A stretch of DNA of 64,000 nucleotides from Deroplatys truncata (Eukaryota > Arthropoda > Insecta > Mantodea > Mantidae): the NCBI GenBank assembly GCA_030765065.1, contig CM060990.1:277229341-277293340 (forward strand), in the 5' to 3' direction. Position 1 is the stretch's first letter, and every line of letters begins with the position of its first letter. Under the pieces are notes generated by a model. It was not told the origin of the DNA. It ran no database searches and saw nothing but the letters and a program-made list of their open reading frames with translations. Below are positions 1 through 11,120 of the stretch, piece by piece. The position numbers and the translations under genes are program-made.

Positions 1-240
1 TAGGACTGAAAGTATATGAGTAATGAACCCTGGTATCGAACCTAGGAGTGATATGTGCGTTATTCGCAGTAACGAACCCCTTGGTATAAAGAATATGAGC
101 AATGAACCCTGGTGTCGAACCTAGGAGTGATATTCGCAGTAATGAACCCAAAATGATCGAACCCAGGTGTGATAGGTGCGATATTCGTAGTAACGAACCC
201 CTTAGCATCGAACCCCAGGAGTAATGTGAATGATATTCCC
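1..240 (+). repeat. Left terminal inverted repeat of Polinton 1 (inner part)
   Basis: The reverse complement of this stretch is found at about 12,019-12,345. The pairing is clear through blocks such as GTGATATGTGCGTTATTCGC and AATGAACCCAAAAT. The repeat is built of diverged modules of about 60-75 bp, each with a TCGAACC motif, a GGAGTGATAT motif and a TTCGCAGTAA motif. Because the pattern is already present at base 1, the TIR probably continues upstream of the window. Confidence 0.85.
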
Positions 241-399
241 GCCTAGCTGTGATATTACAGTTAAGAACTCGAGGATCACATCCGCCTAGCTGAGTATAAA
301 CGATCCAATATGAAGCAATCACATGCTTGTACCATCACATTGCTGCCAGCACAACACATCAGTGCATAGTCAGGGGTGGGGAGGTAGAGTATATTAGCT

Positions 400-929
400 G
401 TGAGGGATCGCCACACGCTTACAAACATGCTCGAGACGAGTAGCGAGATGGAGAGTGACAACGCAACATGGGATACACAGACCTTCGAGGAGATGCGTCA
501 GCACTATCTCGAGAAACATATCGAGAAGTGTGATGGTGTGACACATCGCGTCATATGTACCGAGCCATCGAAGCATCGGGAGATAATGAGCTTCTTCAGC
601 TGCTTCGAGCATTGCAACGTGAAACGTGAGGCCGAGTCAACACCCGAAGGTATCTCCCACCGCCCTCTGGGAAGACGAGACAGAAGGGTAAGTACAGTAA
701 CCGCTGAATAAGGTAATAAAGTGGTATGTAAATGAACGTCAATCTAATAATGAAAGTATGTGTGTGTTACAGTGCGGACAAAGAGAAAAAGGAGGCGGTA
801 ACAAAGAACAAGAGAAACAGACACAGGAGAAACAACAAGGATAAGCAGCTTGTCGTCATCTTCCTCGATCCCCTACTACCACCACAAGCTCCAGCAGCAG
901 CAACCCCAGCAGCAACCAAGAATGAGTGA
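400..929 (+). pseudogene. Unrecognised left-end Polinton 1 gene, possibly with a small intron
   Basis: An open stretch of about 100 codons begins at 400. It is acidic and polar at first (METSSEMESD-like composition) and basic toward its end. At 688-772 lies an 85-nt intron-like segment with a GTAAGT donor and a pyrimidine-rich TTACAG acceptor. The sequence after it is rich in Lys/Arg codons and then in Gln and Pro. I do not recognise a domain. Its place just inside the TIR, transcribed inward, suits an accessory Polinton gene. Splicing here is inferred only from the site sequences. Confidence 0.4.
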
Positions 930-1408
930 ACTATGCATATTCGATAGAGATACCTCCATAACCCCGTATACGTGTGAACACAGGACTGCATCACCAATCA
1001 CCTGTTTTATACATTACAACTGACAATGGAAAATATGTGTATATAACGCTAAAGGACTGGAAAATAATAAGGCTAAACGTACCAGTGATTGTAAAATATC
1101 TCAAAGAGGAGGTGTACATACCATCAGTGGAATATTGCGAAAACATAATATATGCTTACAATTTATTAATACATATGACCGATAGGGAATATATAAGAAT
1201 AGAAATAATTGTTTAAATGAAAACGTAATAGAACTGAATTGGGATGCAATACGAGGACTTGAAAGATACTCATCACACATTGAAAAGTATCTTCAACAAC
1301 TCCAAGATGTTCACACGTCACTAAATTCCTATTGTATATCAAGTAGAAGGATAAGGGAGAGGGTAGTGGAGATGTATGGGGAAAAGTGCAATAAAAACAC
1401 TGTATAAA
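922..1408 (+). pseudogene. Unrecognised small Polinton 1 ORFs
   Basis: Several short open stretches overlap here on the plus strand. The longest, 974-1216, encodes 80 residues, with an ITLKDW motif and many Ile, Tyr and Val residues. The following stretch has a heptad-like Leu/Ile spacing (HIEKYLQQLQDV) that suggests a short coiled coil. They sit between the left-end gene and the convergent capsid gene and stop about 110 bp from the latter. No family is recognised. They may be parts of one old accessory gene. Confidence 0.35.
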
Positions 1409-1520
1409 GTATGAAATTTCGTTTTATTTATTCATATTATAGCCTGTACGACATGTGATAAAGGTTTGTAGGTGAATAGCTTATCATGGATAATCAAACA
1501 AAACACTGATGTTCGACGTA

Positions 1521-2750
1521 CTATATTCTCGAGGTTTGTACATCCAGACGTATGTTGACAGCGCCGTTCACGACCTCTTCAGGCTGATGGGAGCAGTCGA
1601 TGATGAAAAGCGGTGCGGAGGTAAGTAAATCATCCCTCCTCAATAGCGGGTAATTATCCTTTCCACAATATGCACTTTGGAATCTAGAGCACAGTTCATA
1701 CAGAAAGGCAATCTTCGAGTTGTCAAAATCTAAATTCATGTCATGGTAGGGATAGCGTTCACTGTTGATGTATTGCTTCATATTAGCAATGTTACAGTGA
1801 TCGTAAAGTGAGCAATCAGAATTGGAATTATTCAGACGGTTAGTTTGCATTCCAACGATGACATAACGTGGCTTCTCAAGCTTCGAGGTAGTGGAAACAT
1901 TCCAAGTGAAGGCTTTAGTCTGTGGTACTGCAGGCTATACATGTAGCTCCCATGTTCTAAACGTGACATGCAGTGCTGGATCGGACTTGACCAATTTAAG
2001 CTTCTCGGCTCTCTCGCCATCGGAAAGGCGAAGTACTGGCATCCTCCATTCGAGTTTCGTCAGCTGCACGATCGCCTCTTCCTCGGCAACGATGCAATTC
2101 TTTGAATTCTTAGCTCTAATGAGAATTAATTCATACCTGCTATTAAGTACAATCTCCTTGTGATCGTCGGCAAAATCTAGAAGCATGGATAGAGGAACTA
2201 CTGCATTGAAACTTCCGTTGGTAGCGTTCGCAATCTTCACCTCTTCTCCTGGATACACCCAGCCAGCGTTCTGTAGACGAAAGCATTCCATAGCATTGAG
2301 ACATACATAGTTATGTAGCGTAGTTGAAATACCAGGAAGTCTTGTTCTATCTATGGTAGTACCATTCATATCCAGACGAATCTCATTAAAGAGAAAGGCC
2401 ATAGCATTGTTGACAAGTTTTGAGGATGTCGGTTATCCTGTAATTTTAGTGATAGTACCTTCAGATACATATAACTCTTGCTGGGTAATGTGTACAGATC
2501 CTCAGCCTGACACGGAATTCGAATTTCATCATTCTCACCCAGTGCCGACGCATTGTAGGGTAGAAATATATGTTCCCCCCCCGTGGTAATCCTATCATCG
2601 AAGGATGGAATTCAGGTCACATCTAATATATCCATCATCTCAGCTTGTAGCCCAGGCTCTCGAGGAACTTTCGATTAGATGATGTTAACAGCTTGGATAT
2701 AGAATATCGAGTATGCTTTAGTTTAGAGAAGAAGGGCTTAATATACTGAC
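1521..2750 (-). pseudogene. Polinton 1 major capsid protein (double jelly-roll type) remnant
   Basis: Translated on the minus strand, this span shows the landmarks of the Polinton major capsid protein. These are an N-terminal Lys/Arg-rich stretch (KRRRQYI), a middle part with LDMNGTTIDRTR and PLSMLLDFADDH, and a C-terminal part with YDHCNIANMKQYINSERYPY and PLFIIDCSHQPE. These match the double jelly-roll capsid family shared with adenovirus-like and other PRD1-lineage viruses (family knowledge; no search was run). The same landmarks recur in Polinton 2 at 37.8-38.9 kb. The gene is a fossil in several pieces. It follows the minor capsid gene, as expected for a capsid block read right to left. 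Confidence 0.8.
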
Positions 2751-2758
2751 GACGACGT

Positions 2759-3466
2759 TTAAAGTCTATACCAATTTCTTCGGATGTGTAGTCTCACGGT
2801 TATGACTTCGTGTCTCAAATCTATAGGAGTGCCGTTCTGGTCTACTGCTCGAATGGTGATCTGATCAATGAGATTCGTATCGATGAGTGGTAAATACAAA
2901 GGGTTGGATGGTTCCTGTGAGATGTGAAATCTGGAGGGACCGATGGAAAAAAACCTCATAGATAGAATGTCCACTCCTACCATCGATAAATGATCCCGTT
3001 GCAATGCTACACTCGATGGGTATGAAGCTCACTTTGAATATGTTGACCAACGCGTCAGATGCGGTCATCACACCTGCCTCCACCAGACCAGTATTCGTAA
3101 AGCCCAGGAGCGAACCGATAGAGTTGGCCTAGAAAAATCAATCGTAAATGGACATCGTATCTCGGCCTTCATGGTATTATTATTAGCATGTAGAACGAAA
3201 GCATCACCCACGCCGAGCATCTTCTTGATGAGAGCGTCGAGATCGTCGATCTCATACGTACCAGGAGGGAGTTCCAGTACGTGAGATTCACCATCTCGAA
3301 TATAATGAAAGACATTATTGCTTGCGTCGACATTCGGTATGGAGTAGAATATTTCGAAATTCAGAAGGGCAATCTCATAGAGTCCATTGGAATCCAGGTA
3401 GATGGGCGGATTTATACATGTGGAAATGGCGGAATCAGTTCCATTTACAGTAATCGTACAACTCAT
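2759..3466 (-). pseudogene. Polinton 1 minor capsid (penton-like single jelly-roll) protein remnant
   Basis: The minus-strand translation begins MSCTITVNGTDSAI and continues with NPPIYLDSNGLYEIALLNFE, SIPNVD and CPFTIDF. Near the C-terminus are SGHSIYEVF and ITIRAVDQNGTPID, then EVITVRLHIR. This is the pattern of the Polinton minor capsid or penton-like protein of about 200-250 residues, which occupies capsid vertices in the related virus lineage (family knowledge). Its start overlaps the end of the protease gene by about 30 bp, an arrangement typical of compact viral genomes. It is broken in a few places. A homologous copy lies at 37.18-37.76 kb in Polinton 2. Confidence 0.75.
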
Positions 3467-3830
3467 ATGATAGGAACTGAAGACACAAGTGTCCGCAAAT
3501 GACTGAATCGAAATCTTGATATCTACGTTTGTTATACAGTACTTTGATTCCTTTCAGATAGGATGCAATTTCCCTCGGAGGTTTCAGATTACCGTAACTA
3601 TCGAAATACAATGCTGTATTCCCTTCCTTACGTATAGCAACCCAACGAGTACCTGGGTTACTTGAAATATCCATGTTAACTATGATGCGCTCCTTGTACC
3701 TCGGTTTTGTCGGCAGAGTGTCCAGCATATACACACCTCGAAAATGTGAAATGCATAGACGTTTGGCATACTTCACTAGCTCCGTATTGCTCAACGCTTT
3801 TTCCACGATATGTACAAGCCTCGACCTTTT
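3435..3830 (-). pseudogene. Polinton 1 adenain-like cysteine protease
   Basis: The 123-codon minus-strand frame starting at 3806 contains ISHFRGVYMLD, NTALYFDSYGNLKPP and CGHLCLQFL. These are the core of the adenovirus-type (C5) cysteine protease found in Polintons. The FDSYG block holds the catalytic acid region and the CGHLC block the nucleophile region. In the related viruses the enzyme matures capsid proteins. The gene lies between the PLA2-like gene upstream and the minor capsid gene, which it overlaps slightly. It is treated as a fossil because the element around it is broken. Confidence 0.8.
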
Positions 3831-4385
3831 TTTCCCTACTAAGACCTTTTACCATGGCCAAGGCCTCCATGTGCTGATTATGACGTTTTAACTCATCCAA
3901 CTGCCGATCGGTGGCACGCTTCTTATTCACTGCAGTAGCGATGCCAGCTGCACCGCCTGCAAGGCTTCCAGCAGTGCACAAGACCGCTATGAGCGGTATC
4001 AGCGGTAGAAAACCACCAGTCTTCTTCTTCTTAAGCCCAGCGCCTACAGCAATCTTACCCTTCATCAGTGACGTAACTAGACGTGCAGCCAGTCTCTCTC
4101 CAACGTTGCATCTGCCGACTTAACCCTATTCCAAGCCTTCTCTGCAAGGATGCGATCAGCGATATGTCTCGAAGCGGTAACTGGATGCTCAAAGTATGCA
4201 ATATCGTGCTCCCTACACGCCTCATCAAGCTTATTTACACCCCGATCACCTCTCACCAGATGCTTCCTGAGCTTCGTACCCGGTCCGCAAAACTGATATC
4301 CTGGAAAATGGGCTTCGAAAGGCAGAGCACTGATGAGGTAATTAAGAATTCCCGATCCACGCTTCCTCACACTCCTAGCTCTCAT
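3800..4385 (-). pseudogene. Polinton 1 PLA2-like and membrane-active basic virion protein
   Basis: The minus-strand reading starts MRARSVRKRGSG at 4385. It carries a phospholipase A2-like block: YQFCGPGTKL, then LDEACREHDIAYF, then ADRILAEKAW. The GPG calcium loop and the HD pair resemble the PLA2 domain of parvoviral VP1, and similar domains are known in Polintons. Downstream is a basic linker (KKKKTGGF) followed by a hydrophobic Ala/Gly/Leu/Ile stretch of about 25 residues and then a charged tail. This recalls the membrane-lytic internal proteins of adenovirus-like particles. The two parts are probably entry functions (inference). The start lies 54 bp from the divergent ATPase start. The element is broken around it. 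Confidence 0.7.
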
Positions 4386-4439
4386 GATAGAATAGTAAAT
4401 ATATAGTGTATAGGGTGGTTATATAGTCTTAGTTACGAG
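4386..4439. promoter_or_regulatory. Divergent promoter region of Polinton 1
   Basis: Only 54 bp separate the PLA2-like gene start (minus) from the ATPase start (plus). The spacer holds two TATA-like stretches, AATATATAG near 4397 and TTATATAG near 4419. A divergent promoter is inferred from layout and base composition alone. Confidence 0.3.
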
Positions 4440-5144
4440 ATGGAAGTTGTAAAGCAAGCGTGTTCCCTACCCATACAGGTGTTAGACTTCGAAAGCGACG
4501 TGCAAAGAGGAAGACATGGTGCACTCTTTCCAAACAATGTTCGTACCCTCATACTAGGCAGTTCGAATGCCTGGAAGACCAACGTTCTACTCAATCTACT
4601 CATACACGAGAACGGTCTCAGATTTGAGAATTTATACATATATTCAAAATCAATACATCAACCAAAATATCAGTACCTACTCAAAGTGCTAAGAAACATA
4701 CCCGACATTGAAGTTTACACCTACACCGATGGTGAAAAGATCTTAAATACGTTGGATGCTAAACAAAACTCAATCTTCATCTTCGATGACGTCATCAGCG
4801 AGAAGCAATGAAAAATCGCTTCGTACTACAGCATCAGTAGACATCGCAACGTCGATGCGCTCTACCTAGCTCAATCATATGCTCAAGTTCCTAAACATTT
4901 AATTAGAGAAAATGCAAATATGATTATTCTCTTTAGACAAGACAAACGTAACCTAAAACACATATGCGATGATTATGTCAATATTGATACGAGTTTTGTG
5001 GAATTCAGAGATTTGTGTAAGAATGTATGGGAGAGTAATGAGAAAGAGAATGTGAGAACGTTCATGGTGATAGTTCCCGAATTTCCGCTAAACGACGGGC
5101 GCTACAGACGCGGCTTCGATACCCTTATCAAGATCTTGAAATAA
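4440..5144 (+). pseudogene. Polinton 1 FtsK/HerA-type packaging ATPase
   Basis: The plus-strand translation begins MEVVKQACSLPIQVLDFES. It has a P-loop region at about residues 40-50 (LILGSSNAWKTNVLL), a Walker B-like SIFIFDDVI near residue 115 and later QSYAQVPKHLIRENAN and ILFRQDKRNLKHI. This is the A32-like genome-packaging ATPase of Polintons and related viruses, which drives DNA into capsids (family knowledge). The total length of about 235 residues fits the family. The gene is lightly broken. It is transcribed away from the capsid block, as in Polinton 2, where only its beginning remains. Confidence 0.8.
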
Positions 5145-5166
5145 CCATCTCCAGTCACAACAGTCA

Positions 5167-6560
5167 TGAGTATTGATCGATTCGGTGCTCAAAGAAAGGC
5201 ATACGTCAAAACGCTGTTCAACCGATACCTCGTCGACAGAGATGCAGAGGGCAACTACCTTTTCGCCGGTCGACGGTTACGTTAGGTGCAACTGCCTGGG
5301 GAAATTAGCGATGCGGCTACTAAAGGGTATGTGGATGCGCATACGTCTAATATGGAGGATAGAATAAGACATGGAATGCAGAAACAAGAGAGCACGCTCA
5401 AAGCGTACGTGCACACGACGTTCGACGACATGAGGACGTACGTCGGGAAACACCTGCTGAAACGTGACGCCAAAACAACATCCTACTCGATAGGACGAGA
5501 CTCAAGGTAACGCTTCCTCCAGAGCACGATCATGATGTACCCAACAGGACATACGTAACAAATTACGTGAAGGCACGCGTTCCACTCATCACCTCGGACG
5601 GTAGCTTAAAATTTTTCAAGAGAAGAATAATAGATCTAGCAGACCATGTCAACGATATGGATGGGGTAAATAAGAGATGTCTGATAAGGGAGATAAATGA
5701 ATTACAACAAAGTATAAATAGTGATATGGTTACGACTACTACAAACATCGATAAGGTAGTTAAGGGTAAGCTAGAATCCGTCAAGAGTGCACTCACTCAT
5801 AACATGGAAATACATGTTGAAAATATGAAGCAGTAAATAGAAACTGTAAACAAGTCGCTTCAGACACTCGAAAGGAATACCCTGAACATGCCAGATATTG
5901 AAAATAATATAAACATGAAACTACAAATAGTGTAAACCAAGTATCTGTACGTTTCAGTGATGAAATTTCAAAACTCGAGACACTGTTCAATAATAAACTA
6001 CAGTCAAATGTAAACATCCTTATGATTAATCTGAGCGACGCAACTGCAAATACCATGACTCGAATGAGTGAACGTACAGCTCAGGTCAGATCTATACATG
6101 AGCTCACCGCACAGGTGGTCGATAGTAACAAGTCACGAGTGAATGATCTTGCAAAACAAATGAGATCGACCGACGAGCTCTTAGCTAAGGCTATGGATAC
6201 ATTGCAAACACGTGTGGTTGGCATGTCGGGTAATCTCATCATACATCTTCGCTCCCTACCGCTGAGGAGACCTAACACGTACGTGCTATCATCTGAATTC
6301 TCACTCTATACATTTCCGATCAAGGGTGAACTTATAGAGTGCTGGATCACATCGTAGAATCCTGTAGGCGGACCGAGAAGTAGTATAATTGCTCAAGAGA
6401 GAAACGATACAATAGTTGCGATAAATGATAATGTTATCACCAAATATCCCACATCCTTTAACATAGGTGATAAAATAACATTCACACCACCTCCTCATCG
6501 TGCGATCGGCGGTCATACGCTACAGATCGAAATGCTCGTATCATATAAAATGAATGTACG
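5167..6560 (+). pseudogene. Polinton 1 fiber-like coiled-coil protein remnant
   Basis: Starting with MSIDRFGAQRKAYVK, this span encodes long alpha-helical, heptad-rich stretches with repeated Asp, Lys, Ser and Leu. Landmarks are ISDAATKGYVDAH (a motif common in phage and viral fiber bases), LPPEHDHD and LITSDGSLKFF, then repeated NDLAKQMRSTDELLAK-like coiled-coil segments. The end (LRSLPLRRPNTY and IGDKITFTPPP) looks like a compact C-terminal domain. I read it as a trimeric fiber or attachment protein, an inference from composition and position after the ATPase. It is a fossil with several breaks. Confidence 0.55.
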
Positions 6561-6589
6561 CTAATAATGATCTATCATTGACACTATGG

Positions 6590-7010
6590 GTACCGATGCT
6601 ATAGCTATGAAACAATCCATTGTGAAGTATACGTATGCCATTAGGGAAAAGTTGCGTTCCATTAGAGGTCTACGGTTCGAGACGCAGCGCACAATGACTG
6701 AGGTGCTGAAGCCTTAACTACATCACTGAATGTCGTACTGGAGAATAACAAGAAGAAGGGCGAGGTGGAGGTGGAGAGTAGGCAGGATAAGGAACTAGAG
6801 CGTCAACTGAAGGCAATGCAACGTTTAGGTAAAAACAATTTGGATACCACATATGGAATTCGATACGTGGATGGTAATTATCGTTTGGGAAATAAAATAA
6901 TCGCCATAGACGAAGATGATCACATTCGAGTGGGAAGCGAACGCTACAAGACTACCCCCGGCCTGCTAGAACTCATAGTTTTCGACTTATTGTTTAAAAA
7001 TGTTTTGTAA
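6590..7010 (+). pseudogene. Conserved small Polinton 1 protein
   Basis: The plus-strand frame at 6765-7010 reads MEVESRQDKELERQLKAMQ and continues DTTYGIRYVDGNYRLGN, IIAIDEDDHIRVG and YKTTPGLLELIVF. The TTYGIR block followed by a TPGL(L/W)EL block is familiar from arthropod Polinton ORFs of unknown function. Upstream sequence from 6590 (MGTDAIAMKQSIVKYTYA) is probably its N-terminal part. It is charged and helical at first and then beta-rich. It ends only 10 bp from the convergent polymerase gene. Confidence 0.55.
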
Positions 7011-7019
7011 TCCTCAAAT

Positions 7020-10000
7020 TTAATTGTCCGCATTGCCTGCTTGATAATACCCGTAGCCTTTTTGATTTCTCCCCTTCATATTTAAATGCATACTGTTTAG
7101 AACCTTACCCAATAGCTCATCCTTGAATGTTCCAATAATTTTATGATTAACCCTTGGTATACCGTAAACATTGTTTTCCAGATAATTGGAGGTATCGAAA
7201 TAGTTGAGATTCTCTTTCACAAATTCATATATATCAGTGCTGGTTTGAAAAAGAAAGGCATCTGTTTCTGTATACAGTAATTTAAGGTCCTTCAGATTTG
7301 GCTTCATCACGTTATAGTAAAATGTAAACATAAACAATTTTGACATCTCTAATACTGCCTGTCCGATGTATATGGGTTTGGTCATTTTATCTAATCGCGT
7401 GCCATCTCGATACCGGCCAGACTCTCCGAGAACCTAATGTAGAGAACAAAGTTTGGACGAGATATCAATTTACGTGCCTGTTTCCACGACGTGACAAGTC
7501 GAAAATCATTGTATTTCCTTACAATCTCAATCGCTTTACCATATATCGCATTATTTAGCAGTTTATAAAGGTTCTGACCGAATTTAGAGGTCTCTCATGC
7601 GCGTAGATCGGAATTCAACATTATGTATTTTTTAAGCTATTCTGATTGCTCATACACAATCACTCTATGTATATGCTTTAATTTCATACCCAATTGAAGA
7701 CATTGCTGCAGATTTCGATAATGAATCACATTTATCTTCATTCGTTAGTGCAGCTAATAATTTTTTATATTTTCCGTTTGGCGGTATTTCCGAACGTGCA
7801 CACAGTGGCAGATCATTGTGAAAATTGTGAATTTCCGAAGAATATTCAATGTCTACTTCTAGCACATATCCAATCGGAGAATTTTCGGGCACACTTGCAA
7901 AGTCAATGTTTTCAATTGCATTTCTGGTTAACCATCTGAGCCCTCCATATGGAAGGGTCCCCATCATAGCCTGGCCATATAAATTCGTACAGTCGCAGTA
8001 CCCTAAATATTTCATTTTCTGTGAGCTATCATAGTCCGAAACGTATTTATTATTTGCTTTTGCATATCTACCAGAGACGGTACATATCCCACCACGTATT
8101 CCATCTTCAATCATGCAATGCATCTCTTTATCTGTAATTAGGGAAAGCGGTACATTGGTTATCTTGAGCATTGCATCGAATGCAAGTCCTGGGAGTGTAA
8201 AGTAATGAGCACAGTCCAACTGATAAACACTTAAAATTATGTCACGAAACGTTTCCAAAATGTCAGCTAACAAACATGTATCGGTTTTCAGGTATAAATC
8301 GCTATACTGCCCTGGTGTTTCTATATTAAATGTTCGCCAAACGGTAAGGGCATGTTCGTATTGCTCTACTGTTATATCATCAAACATTGTAATATCGGGC
8401 AAATCTGTCTCATTCAATTTAGATAAACAATCAATATAACTATATGGGAATACACCTTTCTTTCTAACGAGATTATGTTGTATCACAGTCTTAAAATCAC
8501 TTTTTATAAATTTGAAATCATCCATACATAACATATCAGCAAGGTTTGATAATTTATCATTCATGAATCGATAGGTGTCTAGAAATCTTAGGTAAATTGT
8601 TTTATACTTTTTACTGAATGAAAGGTACTTTTCAGAGCTTTGTACTATGCAACCTATAGGTTGAGTGCCATAGCTGAGATGTTTCGCTATAAAGTGAGCG
8701 TCGTATGACGTTAGACAATGAAAGCATATGGGTATAATATTTGGCGCTTTTCTATTTAAATTACAAGCGCTGTGGCTAGCCCCTTTATACTTTCCGTTCC
8801 AATGTTCGTGATCGCGTACCTTATCGTTAGCTTGCATCTCGCGATTACATATGTAACAAACAGTTGCATTCCTAAGATTCAACTCACTTTCAGGTGTCAT
8901 TGTTAATTTAACATTTTTTTCATATAATGCTATAGTTTCATCTGCTATACGCTTTAATTCATTGAGAAAGTCTGTGATTGCATTGGGTCCGCGAAAGGGT
9001 TTAAATCTTGAAAGAGAGGGAAACGGTCTACATACCATTTGTAGAGCGACTGACATAGCCTCATGCTTCTGTTTGGTACGCGACCAGCTATGGTCATTAT
9101 CAGGTTGACATGTCTGGACTCGAACCAGTACACTTTCCATGTCTGCATAAATGACCACTGGTGCATCGAATGCTTTGTTGTGTGCTTTAAAAATAATTTA
9201 TCATCCACTCCAACCTCAGGCATTACTATGGACTGTGTTTCCATACATTTTAGCATATGTTTCCTTAAAGCCTCTGCATTTGAAAACCGTCTAAGAAACC
9301 CCTCACACATCTGCATTCTCCGCGTATTCTTAGTTTTTTTTACTGCTAAGTAGACGTGATAAATTGGTGATTAGTACGTAATGTGCATGTGTTTCGTTCT
9401 CAATACGTACTAAATTGACATGATTTCTTGTTATAGACATTGTCTGATATAATAGAATGATTGAATGATTTTCTATGCCATATACTGACAATGATGTGTC
9501 TTTATTCTGTTCTTCGAATAGCTCTAACCGATCCAATCCCACCAGAAAGGAAATGTTGTCTAATACAAATTCATCATACATATTAAATTTGTTATAGGTA
9601 GTTTGTCGATTCCTGTTGGATAAAAATGGATATTTCGCTGCAAGCAATGAGTAGACAAAGCATAGTGAATGTCAGTACGTATATTACAGGTTGCTTTCTT
9701 TCAACTGATAAAATCGGGGAGCTTAATATAGCGCGAAGCATTCAACGGATTATATCTACACATATTTACCTCCAATGATATAATTTCATGTAGCGCTTTT
9801 GAACTATCGCGACATTCGAAGTTTTCAGTCTGCTCAATTACAGGATCTTTAATTTTACCCTCATAAAACAGCTAAAACTCTGTTGATTGCAGGACGAAGG
9901 ACATCCTACTACTGAAAAAAACTTTCAATTACCTCTTCATCTGATTTATTTAGTATATATGCACATGTTAGTGTTGCGCCCACTTTAAGACCAGTTTTGT

Positions 10001-10150
10001 GCTTTTTTAGAATCTACCTTGTTTGTTATTCAACCAACGGTTTACACTGTTCAAGAAAATTGGATGGATGCGTGGCACCAATAACATTTTCAATTCTATA
10101 TGTGACTAACCTGCGTTTAAAGGCGGTCTCGATCTCATGGCATTCCAATT
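7020..10150 (-). pseudogene. Polinton 1 protein-primed DNA polymerase B
   Basis: About 3.1 kb on the minus strand encodes a family-B polymerase of the protein-primed type, close to full size for Polintons. Landmarks from N- to C-terminus are GLKVGATLTCAYI, then NHVNLVRIENETHAHYVLI, a CEGFLRRF zinc-like segment, MVIYADMESVL (exonuclease region), VCYICNREM with RDHEHW, DTYRFMNDKLSNLADML, YLKTDTCLLADILETFRD, PGLAFDAMLKIT, CDCTNLYGQAM (motif A region) and LLYTETDAF (motif C region). The enzyme would replicate the linear element from its TIRs using a terminal protein (family knowledge). It is a fossil with a handful of breaks; the longest open piece is 497 codons. Confidence 0.9.
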
Positions 10151-10164
10151 CTCTCCTACAATTT

Positions 10165-10640
10165 TTATGTTGATGGTGTATCCTCGGCTTTTCGCTTCAC
10201 TGCTGAGGTATGTGCTGTCATATCTGTAAACACATATTTGATTATTATTATTATTGATATTTTCTCGGAATGAACATGAAATGCTATTCTGAGGATTGAC
10301 ACATACCTTTCTTTATTGCTGCTGTAAAAAAGCAATACAGTGCTTTTTGAAGCCTGATGTTTGGTTTCGAGACCTCGGTATTGTAGAGCATACGTTCCAG
10401 ATGCTAGTTGCATCCTCATGTCATCTGACATATTCGTGTAGGGTGCTGGGAGGAAGACTTGAATCTCATCATCATCCTTGGCTTGGAGGTGTACGATAGT
10501 TCTAGTACCGTAACGTGTCGCCACTGTTCTGCATTGCACGATCTTGTAGGTGACATGTTGTTGTAGGTCGCTAAGCTTCCGGGAAATGTACTTCCAGCCT
10601 CAAGTTCTGCTAATCTATCGAGCACCATAACTGAAATGAA
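10165..10640 (-). pseudogene. Small conserved Polinton 1 protein (possible nucleic-acid-binding)
   Basis: The minus-strand translation contains CRTVATRYGTRTIVHL, EIQVFLPAPYTNMSDDMRMQ and GTYALQYRGL. The order TRYG(T/N)R, then VFLP.(R/P/E)Y, then a short beta-rich end recurs in many arthropod Polintons, and a homologue lies at 39.84-40.0 kb in Polinton 2. I recall no assigned function. The beta-rich layout could fit a single-strand DNA-binding fold, but that is a guess. It lies upstream of the polymerase gene in the same direction. Confidence 0.55.
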
Positions 10641-11120
10641 GAGAGATTCATGTATAAACATTTTAGGAATGCAAGTACAGGTACATATGATTTTAAGAAT
10701 GTGCATACAGTTACATAACTGAAAGTAAACATTTATAAACAGTTTAGTGATGCGGGTACAGTTACATAACAAAAATGTAAGAAAAAACATAATCAATCTA
10801 ACATGTATAAGCATAACTGAAATGTAAACATTGCATGAGAAACACACACTCGATCTAACAAACGTAGAACATACAAATTTTATACCACAATTCTATAATA
10901 TACTAGAAATGTACATAGATTTGCATAACTGAAAGTAAACATGTATAAACGTTTTAGAGATGTGTGTACATAATCAAAATGTAATAAACACATAATTAAT
11001 CTGACATGTATAAGCATAACTGTAATGTAAACATTGCATGAAAAACACACAATCGGTCTAGGGAATGTAGAACATGCAAATTTATACTACAGTTCTAGAA
11101 TAATACATTAAAAATTCGGT
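10640..11120. repeat. Two diverged tandem units of about 230 bp (Polinton 1 subterminal)
   Basis: Blocks such as CATAACTGAAAGTAAACAT, ACATGTATAAGCATAACTG, AATGTAAACATTGCATGA and GTAGAACAT occur in the same order twice, first from about 10,640 and again from about 10,925. The region has no long ORF. It may hold promoter or replication functions for the right half of the element, but nothing beyond the duplication is seen. Confidence 0.75.
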
